Of a DNA stretch of 64,000 nucleotides, positions 47,505-59,119 are shown piece after piece. Under the pieces are notes generated by a model that saw only the letters and a program-made list of their open reading frames with translations, ran no database searches and was not told the origin of the DNA. Position numbers and translations under genes: made by a program. How positions within the stretch are numbered: position 1 is the first letter of the stretch; every line of letters begins with the position of its first letter. This stretch comes from Heterocephalus glaber (Eukaryota > Chordata > Mammalia > Rodentia > Bathyergidae). The stretch is from positions 5,409,224 through 5,473,223 of the forward strand of contig NW_004624866.1 of NCBI RefSeq assembly GCF_000247695.1, given 5' to 3'.

Positions 47505-47982
47505 TTTAGTAATCGTTTTTATGCTTTGGCTCATTAAAAAATTTCCCCTAATTTTATAAGTAATATTTAAGCAATAAGATCAATTAAAGCTAGGTGGCAT
47601 TACATTTAAAATTTTAATTTTAGCTTCTATACCTGACAATGTATAAATTTAAAATGCTTTATTCTGTAACTTTTCTCAAAGGTATTATGTGCTTATTACA
47701 GAAAAGTTGAATATATAGACAATTATGAAAAGATAAATTGACATCTTATGTTATTTCACATTCGGAACGTTATTTTTCTGTTATTTTGTTATGCAAAAAT
47801 ATGTTTTTAAATTATACGTATCTGATAGAGATGTAAGAGATGAACTAATATCCTAATTCTGTGATTCTCTTCACAGAAAAGGATGTGTTATGACAGGTTT
47901 TTGAAGGACCATTTTGGCATCCTTTTTCATTCCTTTTTTAATAATGGGAAGTCACAAAATAATCTTTCTTTTTTTCTTAAAG

Positions 47983-48090
47983 GCTCATTATAAAGCAGAC
48001 TGGAAGAAAACCCTTGCTAAAGGCTATGATTTGAGACCAGATGCCATTCCCATTGTTGCCGCAAAAAGTTCAAGAAATATTGCGAGTGAC
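47983..48090 (+). CDS. NEB: NEB exon e35: super-repeat 5, module g
   Basis: This exon has 36 codons, begins [10 protein letters not shown] and ends NIASD. It contains [15 protein letters not shown]. The acceptor TTCTTAAAG ends in AAG, weaker than CAG/TAG, but follows a good pyrimidine tract. The donor is GAC|GTAAGT. Confidence 0.95.
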
Positions 48091-48723
48091 GTAAGTCCAG
48101 TTTGAAAATAGTAAATGGCCTCTCCATATCTTCTCAAAATCTCTGCACGGGTGTATAAGGCTATTAATTACCTAAGGAAGCAAATAAAAAATTATGATGT
48201 AAAATACTTCCTAATATTCTGAGTACCAATAATATTTTTGTATTTCTCGATTTAAATATCTTTAAAAACTTAAGACAGTTGTCACAAAGAAATAATTAGA
48301 TTTTTTAAAATTGTCGAAACTTTGAAACTCACATTACTATCATCGTGAACCTAAAAGCCCCTTTTAATTTGGATTTTGTCAAGAAAAAGTCTATACAAAA
48401 ATACCACTAAATCAAAAATGTCTCTGAATATTTTAAAAGAATATGCTCTTTTAATTTTATAATTTCTACAGAGTTATACAATAAAAAAATAGGATATTAG
48501 CTTTTGTTTTTTACAATGTATGTTATATTTTCTCAATGAATCAATGAAAATGTCTTTATAGGGTAAAAAATTCATTAATTTCAATACTTTATATTAGGGC
48601 TTTGCTGAAATTGTGATTATGCAAATATTTTATAAGATAATGCAAAACCTTCAATGCTTGAACCTTCAAGCATATTCAAACAATCTACTTATGAACAATC
48701 TAGATATAAACTACAAATTAGTC

Positions 48724-48827
48724 CTTTTTTTTAAATTTTGTTTTTTGTTTTTGGTACTGGGGATCGAACTCTGGACCTTGCACTTTCGAGTCAGGCAGTG
48801 GAACCACTGAGCTAAATCCCTGGCCCT
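48724..48827 (-). mobile_element. ID-like tRNA-derived SINE
   Basis: A T-rich tail, then antisense GGTACTGGGGATCGAACTC and CCACTGAGCTAAATCCC. Duplications AAATTAGTC lie at 48715-48723 and 48828-48836. Confidence 0.92.
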
Positions 48828-49016
48828 AAATTAGTCTTCTCTTAATTGTCCTCAGAACAGGTTTCAAGACCACCAATTAGAATTATTTTGGTAGTTATTT
48901 GTTTAAAAACACAACAAATCTAGATGTTACCTAGATCCAAACTGAGTTTGGCTTTTGCTTGTTATATAAATTCAAACTTCTACCCTATCAAATTTCTGTC
49001 CTTTTCTTTCAAATAG

Positions 49017-49328
49017 TGCAAATATAAAGAGACTTATGAGAAAGCTAAAGGCAAGCAGATTGGATTTCTTAGTCTTCAAGATGATCCTAAACTGGTTCAC
49101 TACATGAATGTGGCCAAAATCCAATCAGATCGTGAGTACAAGAAAGGTTATGAAGCCAGCAAGACTCGGTACCACACACCTTTGGATATGTTCAGTGTGA
49201 CCGCTGCAAAGAAATCTCAGGAGGTTGCTACCAACACTAACTACAGACAACCCTTCCACAACTACACGCTCCTGCCCGATGCCTTGAATGTGGAGCACTC
49301 CAGGAATGCCATGCAGATTCAGAGTGAT
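49017..49328 (+). CDS. NEB: NEB exon e36: super-repeat 6, modules a+b+c
   Basis: This exon has 104 codons: [10 protein letters not shown] to KIQSD (38), [10 protein letters not shown] to EVATN (35) and [10 protein letters not shown] to QIQSD (31). The acceptor is TTCAAATAG. The donor GAT|GTATGT is the only one of the non-G exons with a T at +4. Confidence 0.97.
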
Positions 49329-49851
49329 GTATGTGCCGGGCACCAGTTGGCAGCAGAGTTAGGCTTTTGTGTGTACGGGTGGCAGGGAAGCACAAGAACC
49401 ACCCACTCCATTCTAAACCTGTCTGAGCTCACTGTTCTTCAGACATCTCCTGCAGAATTTGAAGTTTTAGGATTTCACTTATTTGAACAACATGTGAATA
49501 TAAATGTGCATATATTTTAAATTTTGGAGCATATGATGTATGAAAATTTTGAAGGCTTAAGTAGGTGACTTATTCCCTTCCCAATGCAAAATTCATTAAC
49601 TTTTTATTTCTTTTCTTCAAGAAAGTCAATTTTTAGAGGAATTATTAAGTTAGGATTTTCTGTCCAAAAACACCATGAATACAATTATTTTCATGATCAT
49701 ATTTTTTTCCAAAAGGCCACAGAGTAAAATTCACCTTTCTCTTCCTCTCTTTTGTATTGTCCCTTCTTTTCTCCTTGGTAATAAGTCATGTAGCCAAAGA
49801 AATGCAAGTCTTGCCTCTTTCTGAAATGAAACTTCCTTTCTTGTTGTAAAG

Positions 49852-50058
49852 AATCTCTACAAATCCGACTTCACAAACTGGATGAAAGGGATTGGCTGGA
49901 TCCCAATAGAGTCCTTGGAGGTGGAGAAGGCAAAGAAAGCAGGAGAGATTCTTAGCGAAAAGAAGTATCGCCAGCACCCGGAGAAGCTGAAGTTCACATA
50001 CGGCATGGACACAATGGAACAGGCACTTAACAAAAGTAACAAACTGAATATGGATAAG
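49852..50058 (+). CDS. NEB: NEB exon e37: super-repeat 6, modules d+e
   Basis: This exon has 69 codons: NLYKSDFTNW to EILSE (36), with WMKGIGW, then KKYRQHPEKL to LNMDK (33), which ends DK. The acceptor TTGTAAAG has the AAG form. The donor is AAG|GTAAGA. Confidence 0.97.
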
Positions 50059-50504
50059 GTAAGAGCCCATCTGCTAGCCTCCACTCGATCCTCAGAGTGC
50101 TCAGGCCATTAAGCCCTGCACTGGCCTTAGACTTCTTCAGTATGCTTTTCTTTCTGGTGGCCATATTGGTGGTGAGAACTCCATTGTGTTTAGAGCTTTC
50201 TCTTTTGTATTGACTTTCAGGCCATCTCTCCACACCACATTAAGGGTACAACATTATGATACAGCTCCACACAGCAATGGAATGAAAGCAAAATAGCAAT
50301 TTTTGCTTCAATGAAAGAGGGGTCCCTCATTGATGATGATTTTTCCCATTGTGTATTTGCTGCCTTCAGCCATCTTCCTATTTCATCCATTTTCTAATAT
50401 CAAATTTAATCTCTTCTACCATGAGAATGTAAATCTCTTTTTGTTACTATTATAACTACAAACTTGTCCTGCTCTAAATCCCCCATGTGACTTTCTTTTC
50501 ATAG

Positions 50505-50609
50505 AGGCAGTATACTGAAAAGTGGAACAAAGATAAGACTACGATTCATGTCATGCCTGATACTCCAGACATTTTACTCTCCAGAGTAAACCAAATCACC
50601 ATGAGTGAG
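50505..50609 (+). CDS. NEB: NEB exon e38: super-repeat 6, module f
   Basis: This exon has 35 codons, begins [10 protein letters not shown] and ends ITMSE. It contains [12 protein letters not shown]; the IHVMPD form appears here for the first time and recurs in super-repeats 7 and 8. The acceptor is TTTTCATAG and the donor GAG|GTGAGT. Confidence 0.95.
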
Positions 50610-50761
50610 GTGAGTAGATCAGCAACAAAAAGTCGGGGAGGAGGTGGAGGGAACTAATACTTCGGAAATGTCTGTCTTCTACATGACAGCCACTTTAGAA
50701 TCAGTATCCTCATTCAGACCCAAGTAATAAGATGCTCTTTGTCTTCTGTTTCATTGTTTAG

Positions 50762-50869
50762 AAACTGTACAAAGCTGGCTGGGAAGAAGAAAAGAAGAAA
50801 GGATATGATCTGCGGCCTGACGCCATCTCAGTAAAGGCTGCCAGAGCCTCTAGAGACATGGCCAGTGAC
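50762..50869 (+). CDS. NEB: NEB exon e39: super-repeat 6, module g
   Basis: This exon has 36 codons, begins [10 protein letters not shown] and ends DMASD. It contains [15 protein letters not shown]. The acceptor is TTGTTTAG and the donor GAC|GTAAGC. Confidence 0.95.
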
Positions 50870-51193
50870 GTAAGCACGTCTCCTAGCCCTTCCTTAGGCT
50901 GAACAGACAGCAAATGAGCTGAGCTTGCGTGTGTTCGAGAGCTGGGGCCAGCTTCAATCAGCTGGGGGGACAACAGGCCCCATCACACACACGTTGCCTC
51001 CCTTCATCCTCTAATCAGGCCCAAGAACCCTCTAATCGTTTGTTCATTATTCTATGTAAAATGTGACTGGGTCTTGTTTTAGTAAGTTGATTTTTGAGTT
51101 TTCAAACCATTTATAGACAATTCTGCACAAATGGTAAGTGTGAAATCTACACATTTCACCCCGGGGACCACAACCAGGCTCTTTACTCACTTT

Positions 51194-51273
51194 TTTTTTT
51201 TTTTTTGGTACCCGGGATTGAACTCAGGGCCTTGTGCTTGCCACTTGTGCCACTGAGCTAAATTCCCATCCGT
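51194..51273 (-). mobile_element. ID-like tRNA-derived SINE
   Basis: A T tail, then antisense GGTACCCGGGATTGAACTC and GCCACTGAGCTAAATTCC. Duplications CTTTA[C/T]TCACTTT lie at 51181-51193 and 51274-51286. The body is slightly shortened in the middle. Confidence 0.88.
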
Positions 51274-51604
51274 CTTTATTCACTTTAAAGAGGCACTATC
51301 AGCAATTGTGCTGCAGCCTTTTCTGTGCTTAGTTGTCTGAGAAGGAAGAAATGTTTCCTCAGTCACCCTAAGCCAACTTATATTTATGTCTCCTTAACTT
51401 TGAGATTATTTTCTTTCCATGGACTCAAATAGAGGACAAAATTTGAAGTACAAATCTCCCTGGCCATGGTGACCTCTCTGTGCCTAATTCTAGAGGAATT
51501 CTGAAATCCTTTACCGAGGCATCAAAGCCAATGGCACCAAGTGAATGATATTTGTTCTCTTCCTTTCTCTATTTCTATTGTTGTGTTTTCTTTTCTGTCC
51601 ACAG

Positions 51605-51916
51605 TACAAATACAAGCAAGCCTATGAACAAGCCAAAGGGAAACACATTGGCTTCCGGAGCCTGGAAGACGACCCCAAGTTGGTGCACTTCATGCAGGTG
51701 GCCAAGATGCAGTCAGACCGGGAATACAAGAAGGGATATGAGAAATCCAAGACATCCTTCCACACTCCAGTGGACATGTTCAGCATGGTGGCAGCCAAGA
51801 AGTCTCAGGAAGTGGCCACTAATGCTAACTACAAGAACATAATCCATACCTACAACATGCTTCCTGATGCCATGAGCTTTGAATTGGCCAAGAATATGAT
51901 GCAGATTCAAAGCGAG
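51605..51916 (+). CDS. NEB: NEB exon e40: super-repeat 7, modules a+b+c
   Basis: This exon has 104 codons: [10 protein letters not shown] to KMQSD (38), [10 protein letters not shown] to EVATN (35) and [10 protein letters not shown] to QIQSE (31). It ends SE. The acceptor is TGTCCACAG and the donor GAG|GTATGT. Confidence 0.97.
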
Positions 51917-52947
51917 GTATGTGAAAGCCACAACATTTAAGCAAATCATCTGTGACCATAGTAATACCATTTTGAAAAATCTTGAAAGAAATTCATGTGC
52001 AGTTTCCTGACCTGGTATTCTATTTGTTGCCTGCGGTAGAATTTAACTCTTTTAATAAAAGCAGATCAACTCAAGAAACTAAAGTCTTACTTTCTACTTT
52101 AGTTTCTGCGAGCATTGTTGAATTTTGAATAAAGCAACAGAGCAAATGAGACTTGGTTTCAGGAAAAATGTATTGAAAGAAATAAGTCTAGCAAAGGGCA
52201 TTGAGTACATTGCGGGATCCTGACAGGAACAAAAGTGAAGAAACTCTGAAGCTCCAGCCCCTCACTCCCAAGCAGCTTTCAACCCACTGCTTCTATCTTT
52301 GTAGTTGCCTATTTTATTGATGAAATATTGAGGAGTTGTTGACTGAGGTAGCTTTTGGGATGAATACAGCTGATGAGGCCATTTGGTGGCTAGATGGATC
52401 TAAATTACCAACCCAAAGCAGACCACCCTACATCAAGCCTGCGTTTCTCTTTGTGAATGTGAACTTGACCTATTGTTTGCCAGGGAGGTGAACCAGTGCC
52501 TAATGAAAGGGACTGTGGTACAGTTGCAGAGAGAAATGTCAGGGCTGAGGGGGAAATAAACACACCAAGGCCTGGTGAGGTTTCTGTCGTGTCTGAGGGA
52601 AATGGGATGGTGGCAGACGATCAGATTTAGGCACATAGCGAGAAATGGGCCTTCCCGATGCTCTAAGGGAACTTAGAAGTTTTGGTATAGGGGTCAGCAT
52701 AGTCATCTTCACAAGGAGATAATAGTCAAATAGAAGGTTCATCTTTTTGGCATTTCTAGCACTTTTTCTTTACGAAGGCATTAAGAAAAGCAAATCACAA
52801 AGACCTTTCTGTGTATTTTTAATTTCTCATGCAAAAAATGTAAAAAAGAAAGTGTTAGGAATAAAAATGTTTGAATTTCAACTTTTTATTGGTTGAAAAC
52901 TGAAGTTTTTATTTCATCTCAATATTGAATTTTTTCCTTTTTGGCAG
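51917..52947. other. e40-e41 intron, nothing recognised
   Basis: No exon or clear repeat was seen in about 1 kb. Confidence 0.5.
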
Positions 52948-53154
52948 AATCAGTACAAAGCTGACTATACTGACTTCATGAAGGGCATTGGATGGCTCCC
53001 TCTGGGCTCTCTAGAAGCTGAGAAAAACAAGAAAGCCATGGAGATTATTAGTGAAAAGAAGTACCGCCAACATCCAGACACTTTGAAGTACTCCACATTG
53101 ATGGACTCAATGAACATGGTTTTGGCCCAGAATAATGCAAAAATTATGAATGAT
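52948..53154 (+). CDS. NEB: NEB exon e41: super-repeat 7, modules d+e
   Basis: This exon has 69 codons: NQYKADYTDF to EIISE (36), with FMKGIGW, then [10 protein letters not shown] to KIMND (33). The acceptor is TTTTGGCAG and the donor GAT|GTAAGT. Confidence 0.97.
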
Positions 53155-53556
53155 GTAAGTCTTTCAATAATGTAGTGTTTCATGTACATCAGAGAGAATC
53201 CAGGTCTCTTTTTTATTTGATCCACAGGTTTTGCTAACCCAGTTACAAGGGATCATATTTGAGCTTTACTTTAGTTTGGAAAAGGGTCTTAGAGCTTAAA
53301 AAAATAATAATTTCCAAGTAGTACCCCCTCAATGTCTGCTGAATCTTCCTATCTTACTGGCATAACAAAATAGGTAGGAACTCTTTCTTTCTTTGATTAT
53401 ACATCTTGAAGATGAGCCAGTCCCATTTGTCTAAGGTAAGGATGAGTAGAAGTTCATAGCACTGAACCAGCAGAGTACCTGGAAACAACTCTGTGTATAT
53501 GTGCTGAGTAAGCTCTTCTAAAGATTTTAAATACTACCTACACTTTTCCCCCCTAG

Positions 53557-53661
53557 CAACTCTACAGACAAGCATGGGAAGCTGACAAGACCAAAGTCCA
53601 TATCATGCCTGATATCCCTGAGATTATTTTGGCAAAGGCAAATGCAATTAATATGAGTGAT
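53557..53661 (+). CDS. NEB: NEB exon e42: super-repeat 7, module f
   Basis: This exon has 35 codons, begins [10 protein letters not shown] and ends AINMSD. It contains [13 protein letters not shown]. The acceptor is CCCCCCTAG and the donor GAT|GTAAGT. Confidence 0.95.
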
Positions 53662-54611
53662 GTAAGTACAGTTTCCCGTTGGCACCTTTCCTTTTAGCTT
53701 GTTTGAACCAGTAAGAACATATGTAACTAATCAATGTCTCTTTCAATCATATGAGTAAATGCTTAAAAAATAATAGAATCCATAAATGAGAATCGTTCCC
53801 TTTCTAATCTCGCTCTGTTAAGAGTTGAGCCTATCAATGGAGGTTGGGACAAGCAGTTAGGAATTTGAAGAGTGATTGGATTTTGTTCTGGGGCAGGAAC
53901 TCATCAAACTAAGAGGCCTGGCAGGAAGAGAAGGGCTTGTGGCCAGGAGAAGAGGAAAAGAAAGTGAGAGTCTCGTGAGCTCACTGTTAGAGAGCCCCTC
54001 CACCACACTTTGGAGATGATCCTAAAGAAGGGTTAAATGGAAAGGGAAGATAAACAGTTTGAAGAAATTGGGGCAAGCTCTACAACAAGAAATATGGAAC
54101 ACTTGTTAGAAAATGCCTTCATGTTTTACTTCATTTATTATTCTTCCTAACCATAACTGCTATGAAATCCTCTGATCCTTTTCTTTGTTTGAATTCCACA
54201 GTGATTTGGAATTGCTGACTTTTAAAAATTTTAGAATCTATATACTTATATGATTAAAAGTTAGTGAAGTTTCCTTTTGATAAATGAAGATGACTATTAC
54301 TTTAGTTTTCCTTAAAATTTTACTTGATAAAGTACATCAATAAGAATCTACTTTACATCCTTAATGTATATTTACAGTCTTATAGAGATCAGTACCTTTT
54401 ACTTTTTCTGGTGGCTTCTTAATGTTTGAGTTTGTAATAGCTTTTTTTTCCAAACACAATTATGTTACTTATGAGAGCATTCAGCCCCTAAACCACCAAC
54501 AAAGCTTTCTGCCCAAAATAAAAAGAATGCCACAGTGCTAGTTTACTCTTTTGGAGTAAATCCAGGCTTTCTTATGTAGAGAAAAACTATTGCCTTTGCT
54601 TATCTTTACAG
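53662..54611. other. e42-e43 intron, nothing recognised
   Basis: No exon or clear repeat was seen. Confidence 0.5.
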
Positions 54612-54719
54612 AAACTCTACAAACTTTCTTTGGAAGAGTCTAAAAAGAAAGGCTACGATCTCAGGACAGACGCAATTCCTATCAAAGCCGCCAAGGCCTC
54701 GAGAGATATTGCAAGTGAT
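54612..54719 (+). CDS. NEB: NEB exon e43: super-repeat 7, module g
   Basis: This exon has 36 codons, begins [10 protein letters not shown] and ends DIASD. It contains [15 protein letters not shown]. The acceptor is CTTTACAG and the donor GAT|GTAAGT. Confidence 0.95.
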
Positions 54720-55839
54720 GTAAGTGTGAAGGAAAGCAGTACAAAATAATAAGGTCTGAGTTCTGGAAACACTGAGTGGGTAAAACAAAGAAAAAAAGTG
54801 TGCCTGTTGACAGTAGCCTCACTGGGTCCTGTGAATGTCTCTTAGTCTTGTTTATGTGTTTTCCCTGGTATTTCTGGAAAAAAAAACAAACAGAATGCTA
54901 TGTTATGCCCCATAGATCTTAGCTCTCTACCTCAAGGGATCTAGGTGAACTTACCTTGATTTCTGTCATCAAAACTATGGCTTGTGGAAAGTCTTTCTTG
55001 GTGAAAGGCTGTGTTGTTCTTGTCTCTGTCTCTTACGATCTGACATCCTAACAGAATGTCTCATGTAGCATTGAGTTGGGAGTGCTGATTATTTGGGCTG
55101 GTGACAGCAATTTTTAAGTAATCAGAAATTTTGCAAACCAGTTGTTAACCCACTGTAGCTTAATGTCAGCTGTGGTGAGAGTGTTTATACCATAGAAACT
55201 GTCAAACACTACGAATCAGTGCCCTCATCCCATTCCAGAAAAGGCCAGTGCCTCAGTACAACATTGTCACAACATATCTCCTGTAAGAAACTTAATTCAT
55301 TCACTGGATTATTTCCACCAGAAATTCACTCCCAGGGAGCATTTAATGACTGAGGGTGTTGGAAGGAGCACACTGCTGTGCATGCTTTCTTGGCTGCCTC
55401 CCAGTTGTACTTTGCTCTTCCGTCTCTGTTCTTTACCACCCCCACCTATACAGCACTTCCCACACCCTCTCATTGTCCTGAGGATTCCACATTCTCCCTC
55501 CGTGACACTGCATTTGTCTTTTCTGGCTCCTACTTCATGAAAAGATAGGCAGAATGAGAAATTTTCCATGTATCATGATCTCCCCTTAGAAGTTGAGGTG
55601 GTAAATAGTAAAAATTTCTTCCACATTATGTCAGTTTAGATACTTTTAAAAGTAATAGCATTATGCAAATATAAAGCTACTCTAAAATTATACTGTGTAT
55701 TTTATAGTTGAATCTGTTCTCATCAGCAAATGACTGGCTGTTTGATTTCTCAGGGTAGTATTAAACTGTTTAGATCATGTGTTATTTTTTGTATTCTTAT
55801 TTTTGTAACAACAGAGTATATGCATAAGTCATTAAGTAT
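54720..55839. other. e43-e44 intron, nothing recognised
   Basis: No exon found. A C/T-rich stretch lies near 55380-55520. Confidence 0.5.
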
Positions 55840-55980
55840 AATACAGCATCACAAGTTCTGGGTTCTAATCCTTAGTCATTGCCGCAAGTCATACATAATC
55901 ATCTATAACATGAGGGCAATAATAAAAATTTTCCTATTTACCTTACAAGGTATAGTTGTAAGAATCAAGTTACAAAGGTA
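55840..55980 (+). repeat. MIR relic
   Basis: AGTTCTGGGTTCTAATCCTT, GCAAGTCA and TAACATGAGGGCAATAATAA follow the MIR order with gaps. Confidence 0.55.
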
Positions 55981-56077
55981 AATGTCCAAAACATGTTTTG
56001 TATACTGTAGTGCTCTATACAAGAATCATTTTAGCCAAGAGAATTATTACTTATACATTGTCATATTTTCTTCACAG

Positions 56078-56389
56078 TATAAATATAAGTACAATTATGA
56101 AAAGGAGAAGGGAAAAATGGTTGGTTTCCGTAGCCTTGAGGATGATCCAAAATTAGTCCATTCCATGCAAGTGGCTAAGATGCAATCTGATCGAGAGTAC
56201 AAGAAAAGCTATGAGAAGACAAAGACCAGCTACCACACCCCTGCTGATATGCTTAGTGTTACAGCCGCCAAGGATGCCCAAGCCAACATCACCAACACTA
56301 ACTACAAGCACCTGATTCACAAGTACATCCTCCTTCCGGATTCGATGAACATTGAGCTGACCAAGAATATGAATCGTATACAGAGTGAT
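56078..56389 (+). CDS. NEB: NEB exon e44: super-repeat 8, modules a+b+c
   Basis: This exon has 104 codons: YKYKYNYEKE to KMQSD (38), REYKKSYEKT to ANITN (35) and TNYKHLIHKY to RIQSD (31). The acceptor is TCTTCACAG. The donor GAT|GTAAGA is one of two non-G donors outside the GTRAGY pattern. Confidence 0.97.
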
Positions 56390-56513
56390 GTAAGACTCTC
56401 TTTCATCTGGGTGATTTAGTTGGATTCTTAGTATGGGAAGAAAGATAACAGTCCTACATGCCCTAATTTTGTATTTAAATTGATGAGGTAGAGTTTGCCT
56501 TTTCTCTTTATAG

Positions 56514-56720
56514 AACGAATATAAACAAGACTACAATGAATGGTACAAAGGCCTTGGCTGGAGTCCAGCTGGTTCCCTGGAAGTGGAGAAGGCCAAGAAA
56601 GCCACAGAATATGCCAGCGATCAGAAGTATCGCCAGCATCCTAGCAACTTCCAGTTTACAAAGCTGAATGATTCCATGGACATGGTGCTAGCCAAACAGA
56701 ATGCTCATACCATGAACAAG
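56514..56720 (+). CDS. NEB: NEB exon e45: super-repeat 8, modules d+e
   Basis: This exon has 69 codons: NEYKQDYNEW to EYASD (36), with WYKGLGW, a diverged tropomyosin/troponin-type motif, then QKYRQHPSNF to HTMNK (33). The acceptor is TTTATAG. The donor AAG|GTAGGA is weak. Confidence 0.97.
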
Positions 56721-57153
56721 GTAGGAGAACTTGCCCTTCCACATGGCTCTCAAGTGAGGAAAGGCTCTGGGCCTTGTTTTGGGAAATCCAGCTGAGGTCT
56801 ACTACTTCTAGCAGTGGAAGACAGTTCTGGAGCATCTCCTTATACCATTTTATAAGGCCCATCTCCTGTATTTCCTTCTTTTGCCCTTCTAATTGGGGTA
56901 GAAATTACTTTGGATTTTTAATGATTACATCTGAACTACTTTCAATGCATTCTAGCTGATAAAAAAATATCTGAAATAATATTTTAAAAATCTGAGTTTG
57001 TTTTCTAACATCTCTTGTTAATTATATCTTACTTTAATTATTATTCACTATTTCAAATTGAGTGTATTCAAGTACTCGGTATATTTATTTTTTCCTGTTT
57101 TTCCCAAACAGTTATTCAGACTTCAGATATCTCTTTTTTTTCCTACTTTCTAG

Positions 57154-57258
57154 CATTTATACACTGTTGATTGGAATAAAGATAAGACCAAGATTCACGT
57201 GATGCCTGATACACCAGATATTTTACAAGCCAAGCAGAATCAAACACTATATAGTCAG
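57154..57258 (+). CDS. NEB: NEB exon e46: super-repeat 8, module f
   Basis: This exon has 35 codons, begins [10 protein letters not shown] and ends TLYSQ. It contains [11 protein letters not shown] and ends SQ rather than SD. The acceptor is ACTTTCTAG and the donor CAG|GTAAGT. Confidence 0.95.
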
Positions 57259-57534
57259 GTAAGTATATTACTTTTGTGCTTTGTCATAAAACTTATGAAA
57301 CTTATAAAATGATTTAATAGTGATGTTAGTGCTTAAGCAAAAGTGGAAGTGAATGACTGTAATTGCTTAGCCTAGGGAGATTGCAGAATATAGTGAAGAG
57401 CAAGGGCTTTGGCTAGGACTATATGCTCTAAAGAGACATGTACTACCTCTGTTTTGTTTATCTCTGTGCTCATTGTGCTTGGAGCAAAGTAGGAAATCAA
57501 CAAATGTTGAAACAAACAAATTACATCACACAGA

Positions 57535-57765
57535 CTTGGTATGAGTTTTGGCTTTGACATTTAAAATTTGCAAATAATGGGCAAATTTTCTACCTGTCTA
57601 AACCTCAGTTTGTTCATTCCTAAAAGTAGGACCATAAAAGTGCCCATGACATTGGATTGCCATAAGGACCAAATGAGAAATTTCATGTAAGGCTCTGGGC
57701 ACAGTACCTGGCACATGGAGAGTACAGGATGACTACTTACTGTTTTTGTTAGTACTAGTTTTAAC
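57535..57765 (+). repeat. MIR relic
   Basis: TAAACCTCAGTTTGTTCATT, ACCAAATGAGAAATTTCATG and GGGCACAGTACCTGGCACAT follow MIR from its core to its 3' end. Confidence 0.8.
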
Positions 57766-58203
57766 TGAGGAGGGTTAACTCACTTATTGCAACTTATACA
57801 AGGCATTTCACCATTTACTTTTATCATTTAGGTAATTAAAATATTATATTGATGTTTAAAATTGCCAAGATTGTAATTAACAGATAGAAAAGTGGTACCT
57901 GATATATCAGATATGACCACATCATTGCTGAACAATAAAGGCCATGTTCAAATATAGCACAAAGTGGGTCTCATCTCAAAGCCAAAATGAAAATAAAAAA
58001 TGAAGCCAGGTCACATGATACTAGGTCAGAACTTTTCCAAATCTACCAAAATCTACCACCTGTTTTGTTTTCATCCATATCTATAGAGATAGGATAGATG
58101 ATGTTAGAATCTGATATCCACTTTCTACTTAAACTTTTGCTTAATAATCTGTCATGATTTTAATATAGAAGGAAGAATGCTAATGAGTTTCTTTAATTTT
58201 TAG

Positions 58204-58311
58204 AAATTCTATAAACTAGGATGGGAAGAAGCTTTGAAGAAAGGCTATGATCTCCCAGTTGATGCAATTTCTGTACAGCTGGCCAAAACATCAAGAGACA
58301 TCGCTAGTGAT
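58204..58311 (+). CDS. NEB: NEB exon e47: super-repeat 8, module g
   Basis: This exon has 36 codons, begins KFYKLGWEEA and ends DIASD. It contains GYDLPVDAISVQLAK. The acceptor is AATTTTTAG and the donor GAT|GTAAGT. The next intron is 2.2 kb. Confidence 0.95.
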
Positions 58312-58697
58312 GTAAGTACTGGTTTGAGTTATATAAAGGTATAATTTTATCTGAATCAGGTAACTTAATATTGGTAACTATTTTTATAGATAAACTTTAC
58401 TTTTGTTGTTCCTTTTGTCTTCCTTTACTTATCCAGAACACACTCTTCTTTGTCCGTATTTGAGCATCAACAGGGGCTTCCTGGATTATAGGAAACCTCT
58501 AAGATCTAGTGCTTCAAGATATTACAAAGAAATCAGAGATTTCAGCTTTTTCCTACTTTGTCTGAAATTAATTTTTCTGTCTTCTCCTTGTCTGTTTTAG
58601 ACAAATTCAAAGTGCCAGATAATAAATCAACCTCTATAACCCCTGCCATATTTAAGAACTAACTGTTCATTATTTTTATTTACCCCATCCTTACTAT

Positions 58698-59119
58698 GTT
58701 AGTCAGCATTCCATGGCTGAGACAATCAACTTAAGGAAATCAACTTAAAGGAGGAAAGGTTTATTTTGGCTCCTGATTTTCAGAGGTTTCTGTGTCCGTG
58801 GTCACTTGGCATTGTTGCTTCTGCCTGTGGTAAAGCGGAACATTATAGAAGGGAGCATGTGCTAGAATAAAGCAGCTCACTTCGTGGCACATGAGAGGCA
58901 GAGAGAGGGAAGAAGGGATGGAAGGAACAAGAGGGAGAGCAAGATTTTACAGCAAAGCCCCTCCTCCAGACTCACTGTGTATGAACACAGCATACTTGAT
59001 GAAATCAGTGCCCTCCTGATCCAGTCACCTCATGAAGGCCCCATCTCTGAACCCTGCTGCATTGCAGACCAACCCTTCAACACAGCCTCTGGGAGACATT
59101 CTAGATCCAAACCATAGCA
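58698..59119 (-). mobile_element. MaLR-like LTR relic
   Basis: Ends CCAAACCATAGCA on the plus strand, like the copy at 26980-27268, and contains CACCTCATGAAGGCCCC and GGAGGAAAGGTTTATTTTGG, both typical of MaLR-type LTR antisense. It is a lone LTR with no coding content, in the e47-e48 intron. Confidence 0.65.

Noticed and set aside
7922..51273. tRNA-like sequences with A and B boxes
   Set aside because: They have A tails and target duplications and lack a foldable acceptor stem, so they are SINEs, not tRNA genes.
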